NCBI RefSeq assembly: GCF_019972135.1
Contig: NZ_BPFI01000001.1
Span: 355,106-419,105 of the forward strand
Source of the DNA: Sulfurovum sp. TSL1
GTDB taxonomy: Bacteria > Campylobacterota > Campylobacteria > Campylobacterales > Sulfurovaceae
Direction: 5' to 3'
Length of the DNA stretch: 64,000 nucleotides
The notes beneath the pieces are model-generated. The model worked only from the letters and a program-made list of their open reading frames with translations, did no database searches and was not told the DNA's origin. Shown in pieces: positions 18,486-27,235 of this stretch. The position numbers and the translations under genes are program-made. Numbering within the stretch: position 1 is the stretch's first letter; each line of letters begins with the position of its first letter.

Positions 18486-20614
18486 AGCTGATACTCTGGA
18501 TATCATATTTCATTATCTATTTGATCAAAAAACTCAGTGGTGCCAACATCACTACAAGCGGTGAAAATATACCCGATCCCCCTATAATGTTTTTGGCAAA
18601 TCACTTTACACGTTTTGAAACATTTGTCGTACCTTATTTGATCTTCACCAAACATAAGTATGTATCACGTTCCTTGGCCGATGACACGATCTTTGTAGGA
18701 TGGTTGGGTGAGTATATGAGATTGGCAGGTACCATCTCAAATAAAAATAAAGAACGCGACTGTATCATATTGGATGATCTGATTTCGGCCAAAGCATGCT
18801 GGATCATCTATCCGGAAGGAGAAATGGTCAAAAACAAACAGATCAGTTTTGAGAACGGCGAGTTTCACATCCATATGGAAGATTATAACGGGCATGTGCA
18901 TACAGGTTCCGCTGTACTGGCACTCAAAGCCGAGATCATGCGCGAACGTATCAAAACTATGGATGATGAAGCAGCGATCCGACGGTTTTGCAAAGCCCAT
19001 CGTGTGGATCGTTCCAAACTGCAAGAAGGCGTGCATCTCCATATTATGCCGCTTTCGATCACCTATTATCCTATTCGTCCGGGTGAAAATAGACTGCTTT
19101 TGTTCATCGATAAGTTTTTGAACCTGCGGGGAACACGTTTTTTTGAAGAGCTGGAGGTAGAGATCAACCTGTTGATGAAAGCCAATATGCATCTCCATTT
19201 TGGAAAACCGATCGTAGTTAAAGAGTATATTGATGCATATCTTTCTAAACATGGTGGTACCATTGATGATGACAGCCTAATGGAAGAACTCATTGAGAAC
19301 CAGAGAAAGAAACTTACCACAGATATCATGCGTGAAGTGTATGGTAATATGCAGATCAACTTTGATCATATCTTCATTCTGAGCCTTGTGACTATGCCGA
19401 CCTTGAAAGTCTGCCCCAGCTATCTTAAAACATTGATCTACAAGAATGCCAGAGAGCTTCGGGTTATCCCAAAATTAAACCTGCATCCGGAACTTCAAAC
19501 AGGTCTGTTCAGATTGATCCTTGATGAGGACTATGCACCGTTCGTCTCTGCCCTGAAAATAGCAGATGCACAGAATATCCTTTATCAAGACAGTGACGGG
19601 GATTATCTTTTTGATAAAAGTTTGTTGGAAAAAAACTATGATTTTCATAAGATCAGAGTGAAAAACACTATGCAGGTTGTTCTGAATGAGATCAATTGGC
19701 AGGAAAGATTTGTTAGCAAAGCAAAAGAGAATGCTACATTGAGTGAACAGGAGCTTAGAGTTGATAATTTTGAATATCTGAAAACATCTGATAGAAAAGA
19801 GTTTGAAAGAGAATATGTCTATTACCATTATCTACCGCCAGCAAAAAACAGCATCGGTGTTCCACAATTCTATTACGATCAAAAAAATTCGGTTGGACTG
19901 GTCTTCTCACACGGCTATCTTTCCGTGCCTGCAGCACTTGAGGAAATGGCAAAATATCTCTTTGAAAAAGGGATCAATGTCTATCTTGTGAGACTCAGAG
20001 GACACGGTACGGACCCTAGAGCACTTCAAAAGGTTAAATTTGAAGAGTGGGAGTGTGATTTTGGACGCGCTTTCACGGCTATGAGGCAAGTGTGTGACAA
20101 AGTCTTTATCGGAGGATTCTCTACCGGAGGGCTTTTGGCACTATTACATGCCGGAAAATATCATGTGGATGGTGTGATTGTGGTCAATACTGCCCTTAAA
20201 CTCAATAACTTAAAGGTGGAATATGTCGTTACGACACTGAATGCCTTTAATGAGATGGTCGTACATTTGCATGCACAGGGTATCAAAGAGTGGATCGATA
20301 ACCACAGTGAACTTTCTGATTTCAATTATCCAAGACACCCGCTTTCATCTGTTTCTGAACTAGAAAAACTGATGGATAAAACCCGTAAACTACTTTCACA
20401 GGTAGATGATCCTATTTTGATCATTCAGGGCGATCATGATCCTGTAGTCTATACGAAAAGTGCCAATATGATCTATGAAAGGGTCAGTACACAAAAGAAA
20501 GAACTGCTATTTATCCCTAGTATATACCATAATATTCTGACGCCAGGTAAAACTGATCCTTATGATCTTTATGAAAACATCTATGACTATATTATTCGGG
20601 CAATTGCTAACTAA
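18479..20614 (+). CDS. Acyltransferase / alpha-beta hydrolase fusion protein
   Basis: A 711-residue protein with two lipid-handling halves. The N-terminal half begins with a hydrophobic helix (residues 1-18) and resembles PlsC/glycerophosphate acyltransferases: NHFTRFE at 41-47 replaces the usual NHxxxxD, with Glu for Asp, and YPEGEM follows near 103. The C-terminal third is an alpha/beta hydrolase with LVFSHGYLS, nucleophile elbow GGFSTGG (Ser548), acid region QGDHDP (about 650-655) and His684 in PSIYHN. This resembles monoacylglycerol lipase or lysophospholipase. It ends the fad operon, so it may release or re-esterify acyl chains for the upstream enzymes. Function of the middle region (~280-460) is unknown. 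Confidence 0.75.
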   Translation: MLKLILWISYFIIYLIKKLSGANITTSGENIPDPPIMFLANHFTRFETFVVPYLIFTKHKYVSRSLADDTIFVGWLGEYMRLAGTISNKNKERDCIILDDLISAKACWIIYPEGEMVKNKQISFENGEFHIHMEDYNGHVHTGSAVLALKAEIMRERIKTMDDEAAIRRFCKAHRVDRSKLQEGVHLHIMPLSITYYPIRPGENRLLLFIDKFLNLRGTRFFEELEVEINLLMKANMHLHFGKPIVVKEYIDAYLSKHGGTIDDDSLMEELIENQRKKLTTDIMREVYGNMQINFDHIFILSLVTMPTLKVCPSYLKTLIYKNARELRVIPKLNLHPELQTGLFRLILDEDYAPFVSALKIADAQNILYQDSDGDYLFDKSLLEKNYDFHKIRVKNTMQVVLNEINWQERFVSKAKENATLSEQELRVDNFEYLKTSDRKEFEREYVYYHYLPPAKNSIGVPQFYYDQKNSVGLVFSHGYLSVPAALEEMAKYLFEKGINVYLVRLRGHGTDPRALQKVKFEEWECDFGRAFTAMRQVCDKVFIGGFSTGGLLALLHAGKYHVDGVIVVNTALKLNNLKVEYVVTTLNAFNEMVVHLHAQGIKEWIDNHSELSDFNYPRHPLSSVSELEKLMDKTRKLLSQVDDPILIIQGDHDPVVYTKSANMIYERVSTQKKELLFIPSIYHNILTPGKTDPYDLYENIYDYIIRAIAN

Positions 20615-20671
20615 TATCGATACCATACGCTAGAGAAATAGAGACAGTTGGATGCGTTATTTTTTAAGTCT

Positions 20672-21130
20672 CTAATAGATGATCTTATCTCCGACATGTA
20701 TCATACCACTTTGTACAATGAGAGCCCTGTACCCGCCTATATATTTCAGTCCCTTCATCATATCTTCATCTAACAGTCTAGAGAGGTAACGGCAGGGAGG
20801 GCAGGTACGTACGATGCGGAACTTTGCCGTTCCGATGGTAAATATTTTGTCTTCCAGAAGTGAAGCATCGAAGTTTTTGATGACAAGATTTCTACGCAGA
20901 TCCAGAAAATCCAGATCACTCCCCAATCGTCTGTTACACTCTGCAAGGGATTCAAAAGGAAGTATGCTGACCTCTCGGACATCCTGGGAGAGTGGGGGTT
21001 TGTTGAAGGTACCTTGCCCGTAGAAATAACGGTCACCTTCCAGTCCTTTGCCTTTGACAGCCCGGACACGCTCTACATAATGCAAAGGTTCTTTGGCTTT
21101 TTCTCCGATGATAATGGCATGCAGGGTCAT
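20672..21130 (-). CDS. MOSC-domain protein
   Basis: A 152-residue MOSC (molybdenum cofactor sulfurase C-terminal) domain protein. It has GKGLEGDRYFYGQG near 28-41 and the conserved cysteine region VRTCPPCRYLSRL near 108-120, a sulfur-carrying or cofactor-binding site. Family members transfer sulfur to metal cofactors or act in Moco-dependent reduction; the exact substrate here is unknown. It starts 12 bases after the end of thiI, so the two sulfur-chemistry genes probably share a transcript. The Shine-Dalgarno is weak. Confidence 0.85.
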   Translation of the reverse strand: MTLHAIIIGEKAKEPLHYVERVRAVKGKGLEGDRYFYGQGTFNKPPLSQDVREVSILPFESLAECNRRLGSDLDFLDLRRNLVIKNFDASLLEDKIFTIGTAKFRIVRTCPPCRYLSRLLDEDMMKGLKYIGGYRALIVQSGMIHVGDKIIY

Positions 21131-21142
21131 GATTTTCAGACA

Positions 21143-22606
21143 CTATTCGGGTCTGTATACCCTTACATTTTTAACATCTTCCGCATCCCGCAGATATTGG
21201 GCATGCAATTGACTCATGATCCCTTTGTCACAGTAGAGGAGATACTCTTTGTCCTGCGGCAGCTTCTTGAACTCTGTTTTGAGTTTGTGGAAAGGAATCT
21301 TAATGCTCTTGCATGGTGTTTGGATGCATTCATCTTCCGTACGTATATCTATGACCACATACTTGTCATCATTGAGATCATGTATCACCTCTACCGGTGC
21401 TGCATTGGTGACATCATCGATGATCTCATCCACATAGATCTTCTGTGCATCTTCTACGGCTTTATCCAACACACTGTAATCAAAACGTGCTGCTTCTTTT
21501 TCCATACGTTTGTATGAACCGTGTGTAATAGGGTTCTTGGAGATGACACCGCAGTACTCCGGCATATTCTCTGCAAAACGGCGTGTACCTATCTCACTGG
21601 CTATCTTGATGATCTCCGGTTTGTTCATGGTAGCCAGAGGACGTAAAATGAGTTTATTGGTCACCTGGTCTATGAGTGCCAGGTTACGCAGGGTCTGACT
21701 TGAAACCTGTGCCACACTCTCACCCGTAAGCAGTGCATCTATCTCGAGTTCATTGGCCACTTTTTCAGAAGCAAGGAGCATCAGGCGTTTCAGGGTCACA
21801 CCCATATAGCTCTCATGTGTAGAACGGAATATCTCCTCGATCACTGCATCAAACGGTACAGAGATGAAAGAGACACGATGCGACGCACCGAACTTGGACC
21901 AGAGGTAAAGGGCCACCTGCTTAACACCTATCTCATGGGCGATCCCCCCAAGATTGAAGAAGATAAAATGGGTTTTTATACCTCTTTTCATCGTGAGGTA
22001 AGAAGCCACTGTCGAGTCAAAACCGCCGGACATCAGCGAGAGGATATCTCCCTGTGTGCCCAAAGGAAAACCGCTGAGTCCTGCATGTTTGAGAGTAATG
22101 ATATTGAGTTGCTTGTTGATAAGTTCCAGACGAATGGTCACTTCGGGATGATGCAGATCGACACCTTTTGTGTCATTGTGTGCCAGCATATATCCGCCCA
22201 CCGTTTGCTCTATATCAAGTGATCTAAAAGGGTGTTGTCCCGAACGTTTGACACGTACCACAAAGCTCTTGCCAATGATCTCTTTGGCCATCATTTCATT
22301 GACCTTGACCTTGATCTGATCCAGTGTTTCCATGCCGTCAAACTGTAAAGCTTCAAGGACCTGCTCTATACCCGGAGTGTCAAGGAGCGTTTGGCGTACT
22401 TCCGTGAGAAATTCTATAGGTGTCACAACCTCAATCTTATCAGAAAACTTTTTGACGGTGATCTCAGCACTGTATCTGCCTAAAAGTTTTACAAGATTAT
22501 TGTAAAGCTGTCCTACCATCTGCTTTTTGGCAGATGCACCTTTGACCATGATCTCCGGAAAGAGTTTTAAAATGAATTTTTGTGTTTTGACTGATGGTGT
22601 TCCCAC
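21143..22606 (-). CDS. thiI: tRNA 4-thiouridine synthase with rhodanese domain
   Basis: A protein of about 487 residues: a THUMP region, an ATP-PPase loop (SLMSGGFDSTVASYL) and a C-terminal rhodanese domain whose active cysteine lies in LLYCDKGIMSQLHAQYL. It uses ATP and a persulfide to make s4U8 in tRNA, and in many bacteria it also supplies sulfur for thiamine thiazole. The frame opens at an ATG at 22639, but that codon overlaps a perfect TATAAT promoter box (22638-22643), so translation more likely begins at the in-frame GTG at 22606, close to where homologues begin (KFILKLFPEIMVKG). Start choice is inferred. Confidence 0.9.
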   Translation of the reverse strand: MGTPSVKTQKFILKLFPEIMVKGASAKKQMVGQLYNNLVKLLGRYSAEITVKKFSDKIEVVTPIEFLTEVRQTLLDTPGIEQVLEALQFDGMETLDQIKVKVNEMMAKEIIGKSFVVRVKRSGQHPFRSLDIEQTVGGYMLAHNDTKGVDLHHPEVTIRLELINKQLNIITLKHAGLSGFPLGTQGDILSLMSGGFDSTVASYLTMKRGIKTHFIFFNLGGIAHEIGVKQVALYLWSKFGASHRVSFISVPFDAVIEEIFRSTHESYMGVTLKRLMLLASEKVANELEIDALLTGESVAQVSSQTLRNLALIDQVTNKLILRPLATMNKPEIIKIASEIGTRRFAENMPEYCGVISKNPITHGSYKRMEKEAARFDYSVLDKAVEDAQKIYVDEIIDDVTNAAPVEVIHDLNDDKYVVIDIRTEDECIQTPCKSIKIPFHKLKTEFKKLPQDKEYLLYCDKGIMSQLHAQYLRDAEDVKNVRVYRPE

Positions 22607-22637
22607 TGTTGTATACCCTTGTTTTTGTCTGAGCGGC

Positions 22638-22643
22638 ATTATA
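22638..22643 (-). promoter_or_regulatory. -10 box for thiI
   Basis: The minus strand reads TTGTGTTATAATGCCGC. The TATAAT overlaps the upstream ATG at 22639, which argues that this ATG is not translated and that thiI begins at the GTG about 33 bases further on. Confidence 0.45.
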
Positions 22644-22669
22644 ACACAAGAGGACTAAATGGCTATCAC

Positions 22670-24322
22670 CTAATCTTCAAGCGGAAAGTGCAATGATACA
22701 GATCTTGATGCTTCAAAAAGGGCCTGCGTTGCAATGAAAACACTGCGGTTTGTATTGAGCAGAGAGATCACGTTCTTTTCGTTGATACCTTTATGACTGA
22801 TAGAGATACTTGCTTCGTTCATGATTCGATGATTCTCTTCTTCTGCTTTAGAGAATTTTTCCTTACAGGTATCCATACTCCACACTTCATCCATATAATT
22901 GATATAGATCATGATCGCATAGAGAAGATTTCTTCGTATCGCATCATAAATAGTATGAATGGTCTCACTGCTGCTTTCGGAGAATTCGTTCATATCATTC
23001 TTGATATCTTTAAGCATTTTTGCTGCATAGACAGATTCACGTACAGAAGCTAAAAGTGTATCCAGGCTCTCTTTCTCATCCGGCAGTAGATCCTGTTGGT
23101 TCAAAGCCGACACAAATTCCATGATCTTGATCTCTATCTCTTTGATCGTGTTATAGGCTATTTTATGATTGAATTCTATTTGGTCCTGATTGGCTTCTAC
23201 GGCCTCTTTCAAACCAAGTTTTTTTACAAAAACATCATTGGGTTTTATATTTGCGATCAAAAGTGCATATTTCATTGTTTTAACAAACAGATTGTTGACT
23301 TCATCACGTAATGCCACAAGAGCCGTTTCTGAAAATTGGGGATCGACCAAATGTATGTATCGTGTGGGTGCTGGTTCAACATGTACGAAGAGTTGATTCA
23401 GGTATTTGGCCATCAATGATACAAAAGGAAGAAGCAGCACCACACCGAGCAGATTAAATATCGTATGAAAGAGTGCCAATGCTATGACCGGGTCATCATA
23501 CAACTTTTGAATCCCCATCAAAAAGTGTGCCAACGGTGTCAGTATGATAAATGCTGCTATTGCGGTCATAAAATTAAATATAAAATGTGCCAGTGCAACA
23601 CGCTTTTTATCGGGTATACCACCCATAGCACCAATCATTGCTGTCACGGTTGTCCCTATATTCGTACCTATCACCATTGCAGCAGACTGTTCAAAGCTCA
23701 AGATATGTACATAAAGTGCACTCAGTACGATCGCCGTAGCTGCCGAACTTGACTGGATCAATGCAGTGAGAAAAAATCCGATACCGATAAAAGCGATGAG
23801 AGGTAAATGTGAAAATTTCTCAAGATCAATAAGAGTGGTCAAAGATTCTATAGCGCTTTTCATAAATTCAAGACCAAGAAACAGAAGACCAAACCCCACA
23901 AATACCTTGGCAACGAGAGTGATCTTTTTATGATCAGGCGCAAATATAAGCAGTAGCCCTCCTGCACCTATCATAGGCAGGGCAAACGCTTCGATCTTGA
24001 CCTTGAAACCCAGTGTGGCTACGATCCATGACGTCAGTGTCGTACCCACATTTGCACCAAATATAACGACAATCCCTGAATACAGTGAGATCAATGACGC
24101 ACTTACAAAAGAGAGCGTCATAAGCGTGACAACGGAAGAACTTTGAAGCAGGGCAGTCGCAACAGTCCCGGTCATGAGTGATTTTATCGTAGAGGAAGTT
24201 GAATTCTTGACCCAGCTTTTAAAACGACGGCCCGCTGACTCCTTCAATGCAAGTTCCATATACAACATACCAAACAGGAACATTCCCAAACCAGAAAGTG
24301 CTTGTACAAGTTGCGCAGTCAT
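22670..24322 (-). CDS. Na/Pi cotransporter family protein with PhoU-like C-terminus
   Basis: A 550-residue protein. Two inverted repeats of the Na/Pi-cotransporter core are visible by their repeated glutamine-serine motifs: ALLQSSSVVTLMTLSFV near 60 and ALIQSSSAATAIVLSALY near 190. Each is followed by a GANVGTT/GTNIGTT motif. After about residue 330 the protein is soluble and helical, like PhoU. The family moves phosphate with sodium across the inner membrane. The start is taken at the ATG at 24322 (GAGA about nine bases upstream); an in-frame start at 24382 would add a charged 20-residue leader that family members lack. Divergent from the SQR-like gene. Confidence 0.9.
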   Translation of the reverse strand: MTAQLVQALSGLGMFLFGMLYMELALKESAGRRFKSWVKNSTSSTIKSLMTGTVATALLQSSSVVTLMTLSFVSASLISLYSGIVVIFGANVGTTLTSWIVATLGFKVKIEAFALPMIGAGGLLLIFAPDHKKITLVAKVFVGFGLLFLGLEFMKSAIESLTTLIDLEKFSHLPLIAFIGIGFFLTALIQSSSAATAIVLSALYVHILSFEQSAAMVIGTNIGTTVTAMIGAMGGIPDKKRVALAHFIFNFMTAIAAFIILTPLAHFLMGIQKLYDDPVIALALFHTIFNLLGVVLLLPFVSLMAKYLNQLFVHVEPAPTRYIHLVDPQFSETALVALRDEVNNLFVKTMKYALLIANIKPNDVFVKKLGLKEAVEANQDQIEFNHKIAYNTIKEIEIKIMEFVSALNQQDLLPDEKESLDTLLASVRESVYAAKMLKDIKNDMNEFSESSSETIHTIYDAIRRNLLYAIMIYINYMDEVWSMDTCKEKFSKAEEENHRIMNEASISISHKGINEKNVISLLNTNRSVFIATQALFEASRSVSLHFPLED

Positions 24323-24510
24323 ACATTTATCTCTTTTTTTGACCATTATAACACTATTATTGTCATCAAGCAACCAAGTCATTTGAATAATTATGACTGT
24401 GGCAAGGGTTAAAGGTATTTAACACTATCACCATATTCATAAATTATTTTCAGTATTTCTAAAATTAATTTATCTTATACTTAATTTATGTATATCAAAA
24501 GGAGCTCAAT

Positions 24511-25974
24511 ATGAAGCATAAAAAGATAGAGCATAGTAAACCTTTAGTGGATCTGTTACATGGTGAACCTACAGAAGGCATAAGCAGGAGAACCGCACTT
24601 AAAATGATGGGTGTTGGCGGTGCAGCCACACTGATGGGCTTGCCTACTTCTACACATGCAGATGAAACATCCACAGTCAAAAGTGAAAAGAACGCCAGGA
24701 TCCTGGTCGTAGGCGGTGGGGCAGGTGGTATTATGGCACTTGCCAGGCTGCACAGTGCTTTGTCCAATGCAGATATTACGATCATTGCACCCAATGAAAC
24801 ACACCTGTATCAGCCCGGACAGGTCTTTATGGCCGCCGGTCTTTATACGTTAGATGATATTGCTAAAGAGAATAGAGAGTTCATACCGGAGGATGTCACT
24901 TGGATCAAAGATGAAGTCGCTTCTTTTGATCCGGATAACAATAAAGTGACTACACGTGCAGGGGTGGAAGTTCTTTATGACTATATGGTCGTAGCCACAG
25001 GTATTGTCTACCATTATGACTGGATCAAGGGACTGAGAGAAGAGGATATCGGTACAAATGGTATCTCCAGTGTCTATCTGAACAATCTGGAAAAAGGTAC
25101 CGCCAAAGGCGGTGAAGTCACATGGGAATGGTTCAATGCACTCAAAGAGGCAGCAGCTTCAGGAAAAAAACCAACGGCTCTCTATACAAGCCCGAACACA
25201 CCGATCAAATGTGGCGGGGCACCGCAAAAAATTCTCTATCTTAGTGCAGATCATTTGAAAAAAGATGATCTAGGGGCCAATTTTATCTACGTAACAGACA
25301 GTGCAAAGTTGTTTAGTATTCCTGAGATCGAAAGTTCACTGCTCGAAGTACAGAAGAGATATGACACCATTACCAATCATTTCAGACACAATCTTGTTGC
25401 TATAGATGTAAAGAACAAGGTAGCCACTTTTGAAGAGACCTATGAGGTCAAAGGTGAATATGATGAAGATCTGGAAGAGTATGATATATCAGAAGAGAAA
25501 AGAATGGTCGATATCGCTTATGACTTCATTCATGTCGTACCGCCTATGGGGCCGCCTCAGGCATTGGCGGATTCTCTTTTAGGATGGCAAAAAGGTACAG
25601 CTAAAGGATGGCTTGAAGTAGACCAGGTAACGCTACAGCATAGAAGATACCCAAATGTATTCGGCATGGGTGATGTCTGTGGTATTCCGCTAGGAAAAAC
25701 CGGCGGATCTGCAAGACATCATGGTCCTGTCGCTGTGGGGAACCTTGTTTCGGCATTGGAAGGCAAACCACTGGTAGAGAAGTTCGATGGGTACACTGTA
25801 TGCCCGCTTAAAACGCAATATGGTGAGATCATCATGGCAGAATTCAACTATAAAGGTCTGGCACCTACCATGCCATTCCTGGATCCTGCAAAACCAAGAT
25901 TTATGTGGTGGGTTTTTGACCTGTATCAGTTGAAACCGATGTACTGGTATCTTATGTTGAGAGGTTGGTTTTAG
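24511..25974 (+). CDS. Tat-exported sulfide:quinone oxidoreductase-like flavoprotein
   Basis: A 487-residue flavoprotein. A twin-arginine signal, SRRTALKMMGVGGAATLMG, is at residues ~25-43, ending near THADE. The FAD site VVGGGAGGIMALARL is near 66-80. Candidate redox cysteines lie in TPIKCGGAPQKI (~232), GDVCGIPLGKTGG (~392) and YTVCPLKTQYG. The C-terminus (MWWVFDLYQLKPMYWYLMLRGWF region) is aromatic and amphipathic, suited to membrane docking. This pattern fits the SQR/flavocytochrome-c flavoprotein family; periplasmic sulfide oxidation with quinone or a cytochrome as acceptor is the likely role. GGAG precedes the ATG by eight bases. It lies immediately upstream of the hydrogenase operon. 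Exact subgroup is not determined. Confidence 0.82.
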   Translation: MKHKKIEHSKPLVDLLHGEPTEGISRRTALKMMGVGGAATLMGLPTSTHADETSTVKSEKNARILVVGGGAGGIMALARLHSALSNADITIIAPNETHLYQPGQVFMAAGLYTLDDIAKENREFIPEDVTWIKDEVASFDPDNNKVTTRAGVEVLYDYMVVATGIVYHYDWIKGLREEDIGTNGISSVYLNNLEKGTAKGGEVTWEWFNALKEAAASGKKPTALYTSPNTPIKCGGAPQKILYLSADHLKKDDLGANFIYVTDSAKLFSIPEIESSLLEVQKRYDTITNHFRHNLVAIDVKNKVATFEETYEVKGEYDEDLEEYDISEEKRMVDIAYDFIHVVPPMGPPQALADSLLGWQKGTAKGWLEVDQVTLQHRRYPNVFGMGDVCGIPLGKTGGSARHHGPVAVGNLVSALEGKPLVEKFDGYTVCPLKTQYGEIIMAEFNYKGLAPTMPFLDPAKPRFMWWVFDLYQLKPMYWYLMLRGWF

Positions 25975-25990
25975 AAAATAGAGAGCATTG

Positions 25991-25996
25991 TATAAT
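25991..25996 (+). promoter_or_regulatory. Possible -10 box upstream of hydA
   Basis: TATAAT in the extended form TTGTATAATG lies about 90 bases before hydA, after the stop of the SQR-like gene. A second candidate, TATGATATACT, lies nearer at about 26046-26056. Which is used cannot be told from sequence, but either would let the hydrogenase operon be expressed apart from the SQR-like gene. Confidence 0.35.
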
Positions 25997-26086
25997 GTAA
26001 AATTATCTAATGATATTTATAATTATAAACATCATTGGAATTCCTATGATATACTTAGCACATATAAAAAATAAAAGGGGTTGAAG

Positions 26087-27232
26087 ATGAATGGTTTTGA
26101 TGCACTTTATGCAAAAGCAAAAGATCGTATACGGGCGTTGTCTGAGTTACCTTCGATCAAAGAAGAGTCGATCGAACAGATGCTTGAAGCACGTGGCGTT
26201 GAGCGGCGTGATTTCATGAAGTGGGCTGCGGGTATTACCGCAATGCTTGCCTTACCGTCCCAGTTCACCCCTTTATTTGCTGATGCTGTGAAAATGGCAG
26301 ACCGCATACCATTGGTCTGGCTGCATTTTGCAGAGTGTACAGGATGCAGTGAATCATTTATACGCTCGGATGCGCCAACGATCGATTCACTTATCTTTGA
26401 TTATATCTCTCTTGAATACCATGAAACACTGATGGCTGCATCAGGCTGGCAGGCCGAAGAAAACCTGAATCATGCTTTGAAAAAATATGCAGGAAGATAT
26501 ATTTTGTTGGTTGAAGGGGGTATACCCACAGCTATGGATGGACAGTATTTGACCCTGGGGCCCCAAAGCCGGACTGGGCTCAGTGTAATCACTGAAGCGG
26601 CCAAAGATGCAGCAGCGATCTTCTCCATTGGGACCTGTGCCGCGTTTGGCGGTATTCAGGCTGCTGCACCTAATCCTACCGGTGCAAAAGGTGTGGACAA
26701 GGTGATCTCACAACCCGTGATCAATGTGCCTGGCTGTCCTCCAAGTGCTTCAAATATCGTCGGGACACTGATGCACTTCTTACTTTTTGGTACACTGCCG
26801 GCCCTGGATCGTTACCATCGTCCAAAATGGGCATACGGTAACCGTATACACGATCTTTGTGAACGTCGCGGACATTTTGATGCAGGAGAATTCGTAGAGA
26901 GTTTCGGTGACGACGGGGCCAAAGAGGGATGGTGCCTTTATAAACAGGGATGCAAAGGTCCTTATACCTTTAACAACTGTTCCACGGAACGATTCAACCA
27001 GCATGTCAATTGGCCTATTGGTGCAGGCCATGGCTGTATGGGATGTTCTGAACCAGACTTCTGGGATACGATGGGGCCATTGGAAAAACCCATTGATTCT
27101 CATCTCGTCATGGGACTCAATTCTACCGTTGATAAGATCGGAACGACACTTCTTACTGCTACGCTGGTCGGTATCGGTGCACATGCCGTTGCGAGTATCT
27201 TTATGAATAAAAATGATGAGAAGGGGGAGTAA
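26087..27232 (+). CDS. hydA: Uptake [NiFe] hydrogenase small subunit
   Basis: A 381-residue subunit. The start is the ATG at 26087 with AGGGG eight bases upstream; a TTG six bases earlier has no spaced ribosome site. A Tat signal with RRDFMKWAAG lies near residues 43-52. Cluster ligands are visible: CTGCSES (proximal), GTCAAFGG, PGCPPSA, a distal RIHDLC, and the GWCLYKQGC, FNNCS and HGCMGCSEPDF group. A C-terminal hydrophobic helix (TTLLTATLVGIGAHAVASIFM) anchors it to the membrane. The proximal motif is CTGC and not CTCC, so the extra cysteine of O2-tolerant group 1d enzymes is absent and a standard O2-sensitive enzyme is inferred. First gene of hydABCDE. Confidence 0.95.
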   Translation: MNGFDALYAKAKDRIRALSELPSIKEESIEQMLEARGVERRDFMKWAAGITAMLALPSQFTPLFADAVKMADRIPLVWLHFAECTGCSESFIRSDAPTIDSLIFDYISLEYHETLMAASGWQAEENLNHALKKYAGRYILLVEGGIPTAMDGQYLTLGPQSRTGLSVITEAAKDAAAIFSIGTCAAFGGIQAAAPNPTGAKGVDKVISQPVINVPGCPPSASNIVGTLMHFLLFGTLPALDRYHRPKWAYGNRIHDLCERRGHFDAGEFVESFGDDGAKEGWCLYKQGCKGPYTFNNCSTERFNQHVNWPIGAGHGCMGCSEPDFWDTMGPLEKPIDSHLVMGLNSTVDKIGTTLLTATLVGIGAHAVASIFMNKNDEKGE

Positions 27233-27235
27233 GTC

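Noticed and set aside
26087-27232. O2-tolerant (group 1d) hydrogenase
   Set aside because: The proximal cluster motif is CTGC, without the extra cysteine of CTCC in O2-tolerant small subunits.
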